From: Candidatus Dadabacteria bacterium
GTDB lineage: Bacteria > Desulfobacterota_D > UBA1144 > Nemesobacterales > Nemesobacteraceae
NCBI GenBank assembly: GCA_951812945.1
Contig: CATOTB010000005.1
Span: forward strand, 62,001-126,000
Direction: 5' to 3'
DNA length: 64,000 nucleotides
A program made the position numbers and the translations under genes. The notes beneath the pieces were generated by a model that saw nothing but the letters and a program-made list of their open reading frames with translations, was not told the DNA's origin and did no database searches. Shown here piece after piece: positions 27,327 to 36,878 of this stretch. Every line of letters starts with the position of its first letter. The stretch's first letter is position 1.

Positions 27327-28511
27327 ATGAAACAGAATATCGATAAAGACCAGACGCCGCTTGGCGTATATGTCCATATTCCCTACTGTCTTACCAAATG
27401 TCCGTATTGTGATTTTAACTCCTATGGGACTAATGGCAACTTTCCGGAGGATGATTACATCAGTGCCCTGGAGAGGGAAATTGAAGACTCCCGGAGGATT
27501 ATTGAAGGCAGAGAGGTAAGCACGGTGTTTTTCGGGGGAGGAACCCCGTCGCTTTTAAAACCCCGGAGCGTGGGGGTGGTAATGGAGAAACTCGCTTCGA
27601 TTGCGTCCTTTTCTCCCGCGGCGGAAATAACCCTTGAAATGAACCCCAGAACTGCCGATAAGGAAAAGCTGGCTTCGCTGAGGCGCCTCGGCATAAACAG
27701 AATAAGCGTCGGCATACAGTCTTTCTCCCGGAGAAAGCTTGATTTCTACGGAAGATTCACGACTCCGGATGACTGCGTCCGCGCGCTTGTTGATGTACGG
27801 GACGCAGGTTTCCGTAACTATAATCTTGATCTTATATATGGAAGCTCGCAGGAGACCCGGGAAGAGTTTGAAAACGATATACGCACTGCCTTGAGTTTCT
27901 CTCCGACCCACATATCCGCCTACTGCCTTACGATTGAGCCCGGCACTGAATTTGCGACGCTTTGGCGCAAGGGGAGACTCTCTCTTCCCGATGATTCGGT
28001 TCTGGTAAGGTTCATGCAGAGTGCGCGGGAGATTCTCGAGGGAGAAGGGTACGGCAATTACGAAATATCGAATTTTGCCAGGCACGGTTATGAGTGCAGG
28101 CATAATCTTATCTACTGGAACTGCCATGATTACCTGGGCGTGGGTGCTGGGGCCCATTCCCACATTCGTCGCGGAGGAGAAGAGGGATGGGGAAGAAGAT
28201 GGTCAAACATAAGGAACCCGGAACTCTACATGAAACGGGTCACGGACGATGGAAGCGCAGTTTCCGCCTCTTATGATCTATCACGGACAACGGCCCTTGA
28301 AGATACGCTTCTTATGGGGCTTCGGCTCAGTGACGGAGTAGAAATTCGAGACCTAAAAAAACGCTTCGGATGCGAACCTGACGACTCTGGCCTTCGGTAT
28401 CTTCAATCCGACGGCTTTATTCTCACCGACGGTGGCCGTCTCAGACTCACTTCCAGGGGGAGGGTTTTTACCGATGAGCTGGTGGCAAGGGTGTGCGGGG
28501 TTTTTCACTGA
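27327..28511 (+). CDS. hemW: Radical SAM heme chaperone HemW
   Basis: A 394-residue protein with the radical-SAM cluster motif HIPYCLTKCPYCDFN (cysteines 21, 25 and 28) and FFGGGTPSLL. The short spacing and the HemN C-terminal domain point to HemW, a heme-binding chaperone, rather than true coproporphyrinogen dehydrogenase; the N-terminal region of HemN with its extra conserved residues is absent. Its last seven bases overlap the end of the DUF1285-like gene on the other strand. Confidence 0.92.
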   Translation: MKQNIDKDQTPLGVYVHIPYCLTKCPYCDFNSYGTNGNFPEDDYISALEREIEDSRRIIEGREVSTVFFGGGTPSLLKPRSVGVVMEKLASIASFSPAAEITLEMNPRTADKEKLASLRRLGINRISVGIQSFSRRKLDFYGRFTTPDDCVRALVDVRDAGFRNYNLDLIYGSSQETREEFENDIRTALSFSPTHISAYCLTIEPGTEFATLWRKGRLSLPDDSVLVRFMQSAREILEGEGYGNYEISNFARHGYECRHNLIYWNCHDYLGVGAGAHSHIRRGGEEGWGRRWSNIRNPELYMKRVTDDGSAVSASYDLSRTTALEDTLLMGLRLSDGVEIRDLKKRFGCEPDDSGLRYLQSDGFILTDGGRLRLTSRGRVFTDELVARVCGVFH

Positions 28512-28966
28512 CCCTGCTCTGGGTCATCTAGGTAGTGTTTTTTACCTTCGACTTCAACATAGAATCCTTTTCCGTCCTTGTCGGCATACTTCATGAATTC
28601 GTAATAAGCGGGGCGTAAGAGGCGGGCGGTGAATCTGCCCTTTTTTACTTTTACGTAAGGTACATTCTGCTTGGCTATGTTAAGAGTCGTCAAATCCAGT
28701 TTTTCCAGGGATTCGTCGTTTAGCCTTATGGAAAAACCGTCTTCTGTTTTGGTGACCATTGTAACGACAAAGGGGGTGTCCTCGCACTCTACATAGACCC
28801 TGCTTCCCTTTTCTTCAACGAAGAACCTCCCGTCTGAGTCCACATCGAGGTTTTTGTTGTTCTCAAGGTATGTCCACCTGTGAGTTATCCTGACCCCGTT
28901 GTGAAACCACCTGCCGCGACTGTCTATAAATATCCTGGGCTCTTTGCTGTGTTGCCTGTTTTTCAT
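28505..28966 (-). CDS. DUF1285-like protein
   Basis: A 153-residue protein resembling DUF1285 proteins: [18 protein letters not shown] near the N terminus, then [26 protein letters not shown]. It has no signal peptide. It overlaps the end of yjbQ by four bases (ATGA), so both are likely translated from one mRNA. The function of the family is unknown; the resemblance is my reading of motifs and should be confirmed by profile search. Confidence 0.65.
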   Translation of the reverse strand: MKNRQHSKEPRIFIDSRGRWFHNGVRITHRWTYLENNKNLDVDSDGRFFVEEKGSRVYVECEDTPFVVTMVTKTEDGFSIRLNDESLEKLDLTTLNIAKQNVPYVKVKKGRFTARLLRPAYYEFMKYADKDGKGFYVEVEGKKHYLDDPEQGQ

Positions 28967-29376
28967 ATACCGATGGCCTTGACAACAACCCTTTTCCTTC
29001 TCCTACCGTCAAACTCGCCGTAGAAGATTTCCTGCCAGGGGCCGAGATCAAGGTCTCCTTCCGTCACGGGAACCATCACCTGGTGGTGCATGAGGAGATT
29101 TTTCAGGTGAGCGTCGCCGTTATCTTCCCCAGTGCGGTGATGCTTGTAATCTTCCCTGAAGGGGGAGATGCCTTCAAGCCACTTCCAGATATCCTCGAAG
29201 AGCCCCTGCTCAAGGTCGTTTACAAAGACAGAAGCCGTTATGTGCATCGCGGATACGAGGACAAAACCCTCGGTTATGCCGCTTTGTTGCACGATCTGCC
29301 TTACCGTCGGAGTTATATGAACGAACTCCCTTTTCTTGTCAGTGTTAAACCACAGATACTCGGTATGAGATTTCAA
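28963..29376 (-). CDS. YjbQ/UPF0047 family protein
   Basis: A 137-residue protein of the UPF0047 family (YjbQ), sometimes annotated as a secondary thiamine-phosphate synthase. Family signatures seen are [28 protein letters not shown] and a C-terminal [23 protein letters not shown]. The conserved His and Glu residues form the putative active site. It is divergent from ugd and leads the DUF1285-like gene. Confidence 0.92.
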   Translation of the reverse strand: MKSHTEYLWFNTDKKREFVHITPTVRQIVQQSGITEGFVLVSAMHITASVFVNDLEQGLFEDIWKWLEGISPFREDYKHHRTGEDNGDAHLKNLLMHHQVMVPVTEGDLDLGPWQEIFYGEFDGRRRKRVVVKAIGI

Positions 29377-29541
29377 AATGTGCCTCCTTGCTTTTTTCCG
29401 GTAACTATACTTTGTCTGTCGCGGGTTTTCCTCGGTTCTGTTTATTTTTTGGGGATTTGTTGTACCCTATGTTGGCTTTTTGATTACTGAAGAATTCCTG
29501 CGCGAGCGCTGCTTGCGGATTTTGCCGGGGAGACTCAAGAG

Positions 29542-30837
29542 ATGAAGATAGCGGTCATAGGAACGGGTTACGTGGGGCTTGTCACGGGTGCGTGTTTTGC
29601 CGGGAGCGGAAACAGCGTTGTATGCGTTGACATAGACGAAGAGAAAATCGAAAGTCTTCGGCGAGCCGAGGTTCCGTTTTTCGAACCGGGTCTTGATGAG
29701 ATGGTGCGCAACAACATAGATGAAGGAAGACTTTCTTTTACCACCGACATAGCTTTGGCTATCAGGGAATCCCTCTTGATATTCATTGCGGTCGGAACTC
29801 CTCAGGCCCAAAACGGCGAAGCCGATATCTCCTCCGTTCTCAATGTGGCACGCTCGATAGGACGCAATCTTGACGGCTACAAAATAGTTATAACCAAAAG
29901 CACGGTTCCCGTAGGTACTACTGAAAAAGTGCGCGACACCATAAAATCTCTCACGGATCAGGAATTCGGAGTGGCATCTAACCCGGAGTTTCTCAAGGAA
30001 GGCGCGGCGATTGATGATTTTCTTAAGCCCGACAGAGTTGTCATAGGAGTTGAGGAAGAATCGGTGGGTTCGGTTCTGAGGGAACTTTACTCTCCTTTCA
30101 TGATGTCTGCTGACAGGACTATAGAGGTTTCCATCAGGTCTTCTGAAATGTCAAAGTATGCCTCAAATGCTATGCTTGCCACCAGGATATCCTTTATGAA
30201 CGATATAGCTAACCTGTGTGAGCTTCTGGGCGCGAACGTATCCGAGGTGCGCTCGGTGGTTGGTTCTGACTCCAGGATAGGCAGATACTACCTCTACCCG
30301 GGAATCGGATACGGAGGGTCATGTTTTCCAAAGGATGTAAAAGCCCTTGAGAAAATGGCTCAAGATGTCGACTATGAACCTAGGGTGGTAACTGCGGTTG
30401 ACCGTGTGAATGCCGCTCAGAAGGAGAGGTTCTTTGATAAGATAGCCGGATTTTTCGGCGATCTTGACGGAAAGAGAATCGCCGTGTGGGGAATTTCGTT
30501 CAAACCCAACACCGATGACATAAGAGAGGCCCCGTCGGTTTACGTGATAGGAAGACTCCTTGAGGCGGGGTGTTCAGTTGCCGTATACGACCCGGCTGCT
30601 ATGGAAAACGCTAAGACAGTATTCGGAAACAGCGTGGATTACTCCGAATCCTACTATGATGCTTGCAGTGATGCGGACGCACTTGTGATTCACACCGAGT
30701 GGAGCCAGTACAGACAGCCGAATTTCGAGATGATAAAGGAAATGATGAATGCCCCTGTAATATTTGATGGAAGGAATATTTATGATCACGCCAGACTAAA
30801 TGCCTTGGGCATCACGTATTTCGGAGTCGGCAGGTGA
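29542..30837 (+). CDS. ugd: UDP-glucose 6-dehydrogenase
   Basis: Oxidises UDP-glucose to UDP-glucuronate with NAD. The 431-residue protein has the N-terminal Rossmann motif GTGYVGLVTGACFA and the catalytic cysteine in YGGSCFPKD (Cys261), with a C-terminal NAD/UDP-binding domain (GISFKPNTDDIREAPS). It precedes an epimerase by 31 bases, together a short pathway for UDP-galacturonate or similar sugars used in surface polysaccharide. Confidence 0.95.
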   Translation: MKIAVIGTGYVGLVTGACFAGSGNSVVCVDIDEEKIESLRRAEVPFFEPGLDEMVRNNIDEGRLSFTTDIALAIRESLLIFIAVGTPQAQNGEADISSVLNVARSIGRNLDGYKIVITKSTVPVGTTEKVRDTIKSLTDQEFGVASNPEFLKEGAAIDDFLKPDRVVIGVEEESVGSVLRELYSPFMMSADRTIEVSIRSSEMSKYASNAMLATRISFMNDIANLCELLGANVSEVRSVVGSDSRIGRYYLYPGIGYGGSCFPKDVKALEKMAQDVDYEPRVVTAVDRVNAAQKERFFDKIAGFFGDLDGKRIAVWGISFKPNTDDIREAPSVYVIGRLLEAGCSVAVYDPAAMENAKTVFGNSVDYSESYYDACSDADALVIHTEWSQYRQPNFEMIKEMMNAPVIFDGRNIYDHARLNALGITYFGVGR

Positions 30838-30868
30838 TGAGAATGCACTGGGAGCGGTTTTTGCTATC

Positions 30869-31855
30869 ATGAATATAGTCGTTTCGGGTTGTGCGGGATT
30901 TATAGGCGCTAAGGTGTGCGAGTTTCTCCTTGAGTGCGGGGATTACGTTTTCGGTCTCGATAATATGTCGGATGCTTACGACGTGAGACTCAAACACTAC
31001 AGGCTTGAAACTCTTCTTGAGCGGGAAAGATTCAGTTTTTTTGAATGTGATATATCGGACAACCCCATGCTTCTTTCGGTATGTGAGCAAATAAAGGGGT
31101 TTTGCGAGAACGGTCGAATTGACTGCGTAATTAACCTCGCGGCCCGTGCCGGAGTTCGCCAGAGCATTGAGAATCCTTGGATATATTACTCTACAAACGT
31201 GACGGGAACTCTTAATCTCCTTGAATTCTGCCGCTGCGAGGGGATAGGCAAGTTCGTGCTCGCTTCAACTTCTAGCGTTTACGGGGGAAATGATATTCCT
31301 TTCAGCGAGGAGATGAAGACCGATTATCAGCTTTCTCCATACGCATCCTCAAAGAAATCCGCCGAAGGCCTCTGCTCGGTATACAACTCTCTTTACGGAA
31401 TAGACATCTCGGTGCTCCGCTACTTTACTGTTTACGGTCCCGCGGGAAGGCCGGACATGAGCGTTTTTCGGTTTATAAAGTGGATAAATGAAGGAGAAGA
31501 AATAGCGATACTAGGCGACGGAGAGCAGAAAAGGGATTTTACCTATGTTGACGATATTGCGGCGGGTACGGTTTCGGCGATAAAGAATCTGGGTTTTGAG
31601 ATAATAAATCTTGGAAGCGCGGTTTCTGTTTCCCTAAACGAAATTATAAAGGTAATAGAGCGCAGGACCGGGAAAAAGGCCAAAATCACTTGCGGCCCTC
31701 CACACCCTTCCGATATAAGGGTTACCCTGGCAAGCATAGACAAGGCGAAAAGGACTCTCGACTGGGAGCCTTGCTTTGATATAGAAACCGGCATTGAGAA
31801 TTCGCTCAGGTGGTATAATGCCAACAGGGCTCTTGTACGAAGTGTGGAAGTTTGA
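30869..31855 (+). CDS. NAD-dependent nucleotide-sugar epimerase, probably UDP-glucuronate 4-epimerase
   Basis: From the ATG at 30869 the product is 328 residues; the longer frame overlaps ugd out of frame. It is an extended short-chain dehydrogenase: the NAD motif is GCAGFIGAK, the catalytic pair Tyr158/Lys162 is in PYASSKK, and YFTVYGPAGRPDMSVFRF is typical of UDP-glucuronate epimerases. The adjacent ugd supports UDP-glucuronate as substrate. No glycosyltransferase genes follow, so the polymer is unknown. Confidence 0.87.
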   Translation: MNIVVSGCAGFIGAKVCEFLLECGDYVFGLDNMSDAYDVRLKHYRLETLLERERFSFFECDISDNPMLLSVCEQIKGFCENGRIDCVINLAARAGVRQSIENPWIYYSTNVTGTLNLLEFCRCEGIGKFVLASTSSVYGGNDIPFSEEMKTDYQLSPYASSKKSAEGLCSVYNSLYGIDISVLRYFTVYGPAGRPDMSVFRFIKWINEGEEIAILGDGEQKRDFTYVDDIAAGTVSAIKNLGFEIINLGSAVSVSLNEIIKVIERRTGKKAKITCGPPHPSDIRVTLASIDKAKRTLDWEPCFDIETGIENSLRWYNANRALVRSVEV

Positions 31856-31903
31856 TAGGCTGTAGCGGCTTTGAGGGAATAATTCCGGATTTTACTTTTG
31901 GTA

Positions 31904-31931
31904 TTGACAGATCCCGTCGGCTCTTTATAAG
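31904..31931 (+). promoter_or_regulatory. Sigma-70 promoter of topA-recG
   Basis: A perfect TTGACA (31904-31909) and a TATAAG (31926-31931) are 16 bases apart, about 35 bases ahead of the topA ATG. This is the best consensus promoter in the window. Confidence 0.75.
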
Positions 31932-31966
31932 ATTTAGACTGATTTTGCAGACAGGAAACTTTTTTT

Positions 31967-34216
31967 ATGGCTAAATCCCTTGTAATAGTCGAATCTCCAT
32001 CAAAGGCGAGAACAATAAAGAAATATCTCGGCCGGGATTTCCGCGTGGAAGCTTCTTCGGGACATCTAATAGATCTCCCGAGCAGCAAACTCGGGGTGGA
32101 TATCCAAAACGATTTCAAGCCCGACTATACCATCATAAAGGGCAAAACGAAATATCTTGAGAATCTGAAAAAAGCGTCGCTGGGCGCAGAAAAAGTCTAT
32201 CTGGCATCCGACCCGGACAGGGAAGGGGAAGCCATCGCGTGGCACATAGCCAACCGCCTTGATCTCTGGGACAAGGTCCACAGGGTGCTTATACACGAAA
32301 TAACGGAAGCCGGTGTCAGGGATTCCATGAACAGACCCCTTGAGATCAACAGGGAACGCTTCGAATCCCAGCAGGCAAGAAGAATTCTGGACAGAATCGT
32401 CGGCTACAAGGTGAGTCCAGTTCTCTGGAAAAAAGTGAGAAAGGGACTGAGCGCCGGGAGGGTGCAGAGCGTTGCTCTCAGATTCGTCGTGGACAGGGAA
32501 AGGGAGATCCAGAATTTCAAGCCGCGGGAATACTGGACGCTTGATGCGCTTGTTAAGAGGACTGCGGACCCCGACGTGGATGCTTTTACGGCTTCGCTCC
32601 ACACGTTTCGGGGAAAAAAGGCCAAAGTCGAAAACGCACAGCAGTCAGAAGAAATAGTTTCCGCACTCTCCGGAAAGGATTTTGTTGTAGGGGCGATCGA
32701 GAAGAAACAACGTAGAAGAAAACCGCTTCCCCCTTTCATAACAAGCACCCTTCAGCAGGATTCTTCAAAGAAAAACCGCTTCTCCGTCAAGAAAACGATG
32801 TTGGTTGCCCAAGGGCTCTACGAGGGTATTGAGCTTGGAAGCGAGGGGCCGGTAGGACTTATAACCTACATGAGAACAGATTCTGTGAGGGCGTCTGATA
32901 ACGCCTTGGCAGAAGCCAGGAGTTTTATATCCGAGAATTACGGCGGGACTTACGTGCCGAAGCGCCCAAACGTTTTTAAGGTAAAAAAATCTGCGCAGGA
33001 TGCCCATGAATGCATAAGACCCACTTTCCCCTCAAGACATCCAGGTGAGCTAAGGCAGTTTCTTACCGAAGACCAGTACAAACTTTATTCACTTATATGG
33101 AAAAGGTTCATCGCCTCGCAGATGACCCCGGCCGTATACGACCAGACTCGGGTTGATATCATGGCAGGAGAAGCCGTTTTCAGGGCTACCGGCAACGTGA
33201 TGAAGTTCCCGGGTTTTACCGCTGCCTACGAAGAGGCAAGGGAAAGAGAAGAAAACAACGGAGCGGATAAGAACTCGAAAAAAGACGAGGACAAGCGGCT
33301 TCCTGAGCTTTTTGAAAAAGATGTTCTTTCTCTTATGAAGCTTGATCCCAAACAGCATTTCACTCAGCCGCCGCCCAGATATTCGGAGAGTTCTCTTGTG
33401 AAGGAACTTGAGGAAAAGGGTATCGGAAGACCCTCGACCTACGCTTCCATCCTTTCAACGATACAGGACAGGGGATACGCCGAACGGCAGAAGGCAAGGT
33501 TTGTTCCGACGCCTCTAGGTTTTTCCGTAAACGATTTTCTGGTGGAGGGATTCCCGGGGATAATGGACGAAGAGTTTACGGCCCGGATGGAGAACGATCT
33601 TGACAGGGTAGAGGAAGGTGAGGTTCACTGGGTCGAGCTGCTGCGGGGCTTTTACGAAGGTTTTTCAGAAAGCGTGACCAGAGCCGAAAAGGAAATCGAG
33701 GGACGCAAGGTGGAAATTCCAACCGATATCGAATGCGACAAGTGCGGAGCCTCGATGCTTATAAGAGAAGGGCGCTACGGGCAGTTCCTTTCCTGCTCGG
33801 GGTATCCGGAGTGCAAAAACGCAAAAGACTTCACAAGAGCGGAGGACGGGGAAATCATCGTGGGTAAGAAGACCGATCCCGAGATCTGCGATGATATCGA
33901 ATGTGACAAGTGCGGAGCTCCCATGGTGATAAAGGAGGGGCGCTACGGGCAGTTTCTTTCCTGCTCAAGGTATCCCGACTGCAAAAATCCCAAGGAATTT
34001 ACGAGGCAGGACGGCAAGATCGTCATAAAGCAGAAAGAAGCTCCCGAGGTCCGCGAAGACATAAAATGCGAGAAATGCGGCAAACCCATGGTCGTTCGCC
34101 GCAGCCGGCGCGGGCAGTTTCTCGGCTGCAGCGGCTATCCAAAGTGCAGAAACACTCTTAATCTTGATAAAGACGGCAACATAGTCAGGAAAGCCGCTAA
34201 AACAGAAAAAACCTGA
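31967..34216 (+). CDS. topA: DNA topoisomerase I
   Basis: Relaxes negative supercoils. The 749-residue enzyme has the N-terminal Toprim domain (LVIVESPSKARTIKKYLG), the catalytic tyrosine in ITYMRTDSVR (near residue 301), and three C-terminal four-cysteine zinc fingers starting near residues 590, 645 and 701, each of the form CxxCG..M....GR.G.FL.CS.YP.C. The three near-identical fingers are the usual bacterial arrangement. recG begins five bases after the stop. Confidence 0.97.
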   Translation: MAKSLVIVESPSKARTIKKYLGRDFRVEASSGHLIDLPSSKLGVDIQNDFKPDYTIIKGKTKYLENLKKASLGAEKVYLASDPDREGEAIAWHIANRLDLWDKVHRVLIHEITEAGVRDSMNRPLEINRERFESQQARRILDRIVGYKVSPVLWKKVRKGLSAGRVQSVALRFVVDREREIQNFKPREYWTLDALVKRTADPDVDAFTASLHTFRGKKAKVENAQQSEEIVSALSGKDFVVGAIEKKQRRRKPLPPFITSTLQQDSSKKNRFSVKKTMLVAQGLYEGIELGSEGPVGLITYMRTDSVRASDNALAEARSFISENYGGTYVPKRPNVFKVKKSAQDAHECIRPTFPSRHPGELRQFLTEDQYKLYSLIWKRFIASQMTPAVYDQTRVDIMAGEAVFRATGNVMKFPGFTAAYEEAREREENNGADKNSKKDEDKRLPELFEKDVLSLMKLDPKQHFTQPPPRYSESSLVKELEEKGIGRPSTYASILSTIQDRGYAERQKARFVPTPLGFSVNDFLVEGFPGIMDEEFTARMENDLDRVEEGEVHWVELLRGFYEGFSESVTRAEKEIEGRKVEIPTDIECDKCGASMLIREGRYGQFLSCSGYPECKNAKDFTRAEDGEIIVGKKTDPEICDDIECDKCGAPMVIKEGRYGQFLSCSRYPDCKNPKEFTRQDGKIVIKQKEAPEVREDIKCEKCGKPMVVRRSRRGQFLGCSGYPKCRNTLNLDKDGNIVRKAAKTEKT

Positions 34217-34221
34217 TCATC

Positions 34222-36702
34222 ATGCGGGGCGAGCTGGAAAAATCTCTGAGTCGTCTGAAAACCCCCCTTGATTTTGCCTCAAAAAACAATTTTTCGAATC
34301 TGGACAGGATGCCCGACCTGGAAGGAAACGTAAGGAATTTATGCACAAAAGTTCTTACATCCAGCCCTCCGGCTAAAATAAAGACTCTCATAACAACCCT
34401 TCGGGATTCTTTTTCCGACTTTGAGGGATTGCGACACTCGGAGAAAAGAAAAAGAATATCTTCTGCGCTCTCTCTGGTTCGCGAAGCAATAAGCATTGCC
34501 GGAAAGGGCGAACGTGAGGATATCCCCAAGAAAACATCTGTCTCCGAAGAGAAGCTTGTTCCAGACGGGAATTTTTCTTCTGTCAATGTCACGTACCTTA
34601 AGGGGGTTGGATCGAGGGTTGCGGGATTCCTCGCGAGAAAGTCCATACGTACCGTCTCTGATCTTCTTTTTTACTCTCCCAGAAAATACGACGACAGAAG
34701 AAAAATAGTCAGAATCTCTGATGCTGTTCCCGAAGAGTCCTGCACCATCAGGGGCACTGTTGCTTCCGTGGGAGATATAAGAAACAGGAGGAGAAGTTTT
34801 TTTCAGGTAGTGCTTTACGACGAAACGCAGAGGTTGAGATTAACTTGGTTTAACTATAACGCCTCCTATCTGAGAGGGATTTTCAAGAAGGGAAGAAATT
34901 TGATAGTTCACGGCAAGGTATCGGTAGCCCCGGATGGCAGAACTCTTCAGATGATTCATCCGCTTGCCCAAGACATTGAGGTAATAGAAAATGAAGAGGA
35001 TATCGGAAACCCTCTTCAGTTCGGAAGAATCGTTCCCGTCTACCCGCTTACAGAAGGTCTTACGCAGAAAAAGCTGAGAGAGATAGTAACGAGCGCTCTT
35101 GATGGTTATGCCCAGGGCTTCGAGGGACTTATCCCCAAAGACATTCAGGAGGGGAACGACCTAATGGACTTGCCGGAGGCTCTCAAGCATGTGCATTTCC
35201 CGCCTGATGACGTCCTGCCGGTTGATTTTGACGACTCCAGGTCGGTCGCGGGTTCACGCGCTCACAGGACCGTTATATTTTTCGAGTTTTTCGTCCTTCA
35301 GCTCGGCCTTTTTTCCAAAAAACGAAAGGTGGGTGAAAGTCAGGGAATATCTTTTAACTCCGGCGGCTCTCTCTCAGAAAAACTTCTTCGCTCACTTCCA
35401 TTCAGTCTTACTCCTGCCCAGGAAAAAGCTGTTTCGGAGATAGGAACAGATATGGTTTCCCCGCGCCCGATGAACAGGCTTCTTCAGGGTGATGTGGGAA
35501 GCGGTAAAACTCTTGTCGCCCTTGTCTCCATGTTCCGGGCGGTTGAGTCCGGCTATCAGGCTGCGCTCATGGTTCCTACGGAGATACTGGCCGAGCAGCA
35601 TTTTCGAAATATACGGCAGATGGCCGAGGACATAGGAGTAACTGTAGTTCTTCTTAAAAGTGCGCTCTCAAGAGCGGATAAGTCCCGCGTCTACGAAAAG
35701 ATAAAGAGCGGGCGGGCCGATATCGTGGTGGGAACCCACGCCTTGATCTCAGAAGCAGTGGATTTTAAGGCCCTCGGGTTTGTGGTGATAGATGAGCAGC
35801 ACAGGTTCGGAGTCATTCAAAGGGCCAAACTTGTGCGGAAAGCGGCGGTGCCTGACGTGCTTGTTATGACGGCTACTCCGATTCCGAGAACCCTCGCTAT
35901 CACTGTGTACGGAGATCTTGAAATTTCCGTGATTGATGAGCTTCCTCCTTCGAGAAAAAAAATAGAAACGTTTGTTCTTAGGGATACGCAGAAAAACCGG
36001 ACATGGTTTTATGATCGTATAAGAAAAGAACTCGAAGAAGGACGTCAGGCGTACTTCGTTTATCCCTTTATAGAGGAATCTGAGAATCAGGATTTTAAGC
36101 GGGTTAGGCACGTAACCAGGATGGTTGAGGAACTGCGTGAGGAGTTCTCCGAGTTTCACGTTTCACTTCTCCACGGCAGGATGAAAAGCGATGAGAGAGA
36201 TGCGGTGATGGACGATTTTCTCGCGAAGCGGTGCGATGTTCTCGTCTCCACAACAGTGATAGAGGTCGGAGTCGATGTTCCCAACGCTACTGTAATCGTT
36301 ATAGAAAACGCCGAACGTTTCGGACTCTCACAGCTCCACCAGATGAGGGGGAGAGTGGGAAGGGGAGAACATGAATCAACGTGCTATATAGCGTATTCGT
36401 TTATGTCGGGAGAGGAGTCCGGGGAGAGACTTAAAATAATGGGTGAAACCTCAGACGGGTTCAGAATTTCTGAATTTGATCTTGCCAACAGAGGTCCGGG
36501 GGAATTCATGGGCACGAAACAGTCTGGCATCCCCGGTTTCAGTTTCGCGAACCTGATCAGAGATTCTGCCCTTCTGAACGAATCAAGAGATTCAGCGCGC
36601 GAATTGATGGGTGAAGAGAAGAATATCGAGGAATACGAAAAACTCTTCAAGCACGTAAAGGAAAAATGGGGAGACATGCTTGAACTCGATACGAGTTCAT
36701 AA
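34222..36702 (+). CDS. recG: ATP-dependent DNA helicase RecG
   Basis: Remodels stalled replication forks and Holliday junctions. The 826 residues exceed the E. coli protein (about 690) by an N-terminal extension of about 120 residues, as in several non-enteric lineages. A wedge/OB domain follows (FQVVLYDETQRLRLTWFNY). Walker A is GDVGSGKT (423-430), the Walker B is DEQH (524-527), and VGRGEHESTCYI with the TRG motif region closes the helicase core. It is the second gene of the topA transcript. Confidence 0.96.
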   Translation: MRGELEKSLSRLKTPLDFASKNNFSNLDRMPDLEGNVRNLCTKVLTSSPPAKIKTLITTLRDSFSDFEGLRHSEKRKRISSALSLVREAISIAGKGEREDIPKKTSVSEEKLVPDGNFSSVNVTYLKGVGSRVAGFLARKSIRTVSDLLFYSPRKYDDRRKIVRISDAVPEESCTIRGTVASVGDIRNRRRSFFQVVLYDETQRLRLTWFNYNASYLRGIFKKGRNLIVHGKVSVAPDGRTLQMIHPLAQDIEVIENEEDIGNPLQFGRIVPVYPLTEGLTQKKLREIVTSALDGYAQGFEGLIPKDIQEGNDLMDLPEALKHVHFPPDDVLPVDFDDSRSVAGSRAHRTVIFFEFFVLQLGLFSKKRKVGESQGISFNSGGSLSEKLLRSLPFSLTPAQEKAVSEIGTDMVSPRPMNRLLQGDVGSGKTLVALVSMFRAVESGYQAALMVPTEILAEQHFRNIRQMAEDIGVTVVLLKSALSRADKSRVYEKIKSGRADIVVGTHALISEAVDFKALGFVVIDEQHRFGVIQRAKLVRKAAVPDVLVMTATPIPRTLAITVYGDLEISVIDELPPSRKKIETFVLRDTQKNRTWFYDRIRKELEEGRQAYFVYPFIEESENQDFKRVRHVTRMVEELREEFSEFHVSLLHGRMKSDERDAVMDDFLAKRCDVLVSTTVIEVGVDVPNATVIVIENAERFGLSQLHQMRGRVGRGEHESTCYIAYSFMSGEESGERLKIMGETSDGFRISEFDLANRGPGEFMGTKQSGIPGFSFANLIRDSALLNESRDSARELMGEEKNIEEYEKLFKHVKEKWGDMLELDTSS

Positions 36703-36878
36703 AGGGTTTCGCCCGGTTGGTTTTTCTTTCTGGCTCAGATGCCTAGTATAGATTGCCCTTAAATCAAGACGGCTTTTCTTGCCTCCGATTTCTATTCCGC
36801 CTCCGGCAAGCCAAGGTATAGCTGAGAGCTTTTCGCCAAACGGATCTGGGTTATTTTTCCGTGGAGTTGTCCGCGGTC
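36696..36878 (-). other. Open stretch resembling a porin-like gene remnant
   Basis: Between the ends of recG and sucB the minus strand stays open from the sucB stop to a TGA at 36697-36699 and has no start codon. It reads NPDPFGEKLSAIPWLAG, then GGIEIGGKKSRLDLRAIYTRHLS, which looks like the tail of an outer-membrane beta-barrel protein. Only about 60 codons remain. It may be a decayed gene; chance is not excluded. Confidence 0.3.
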
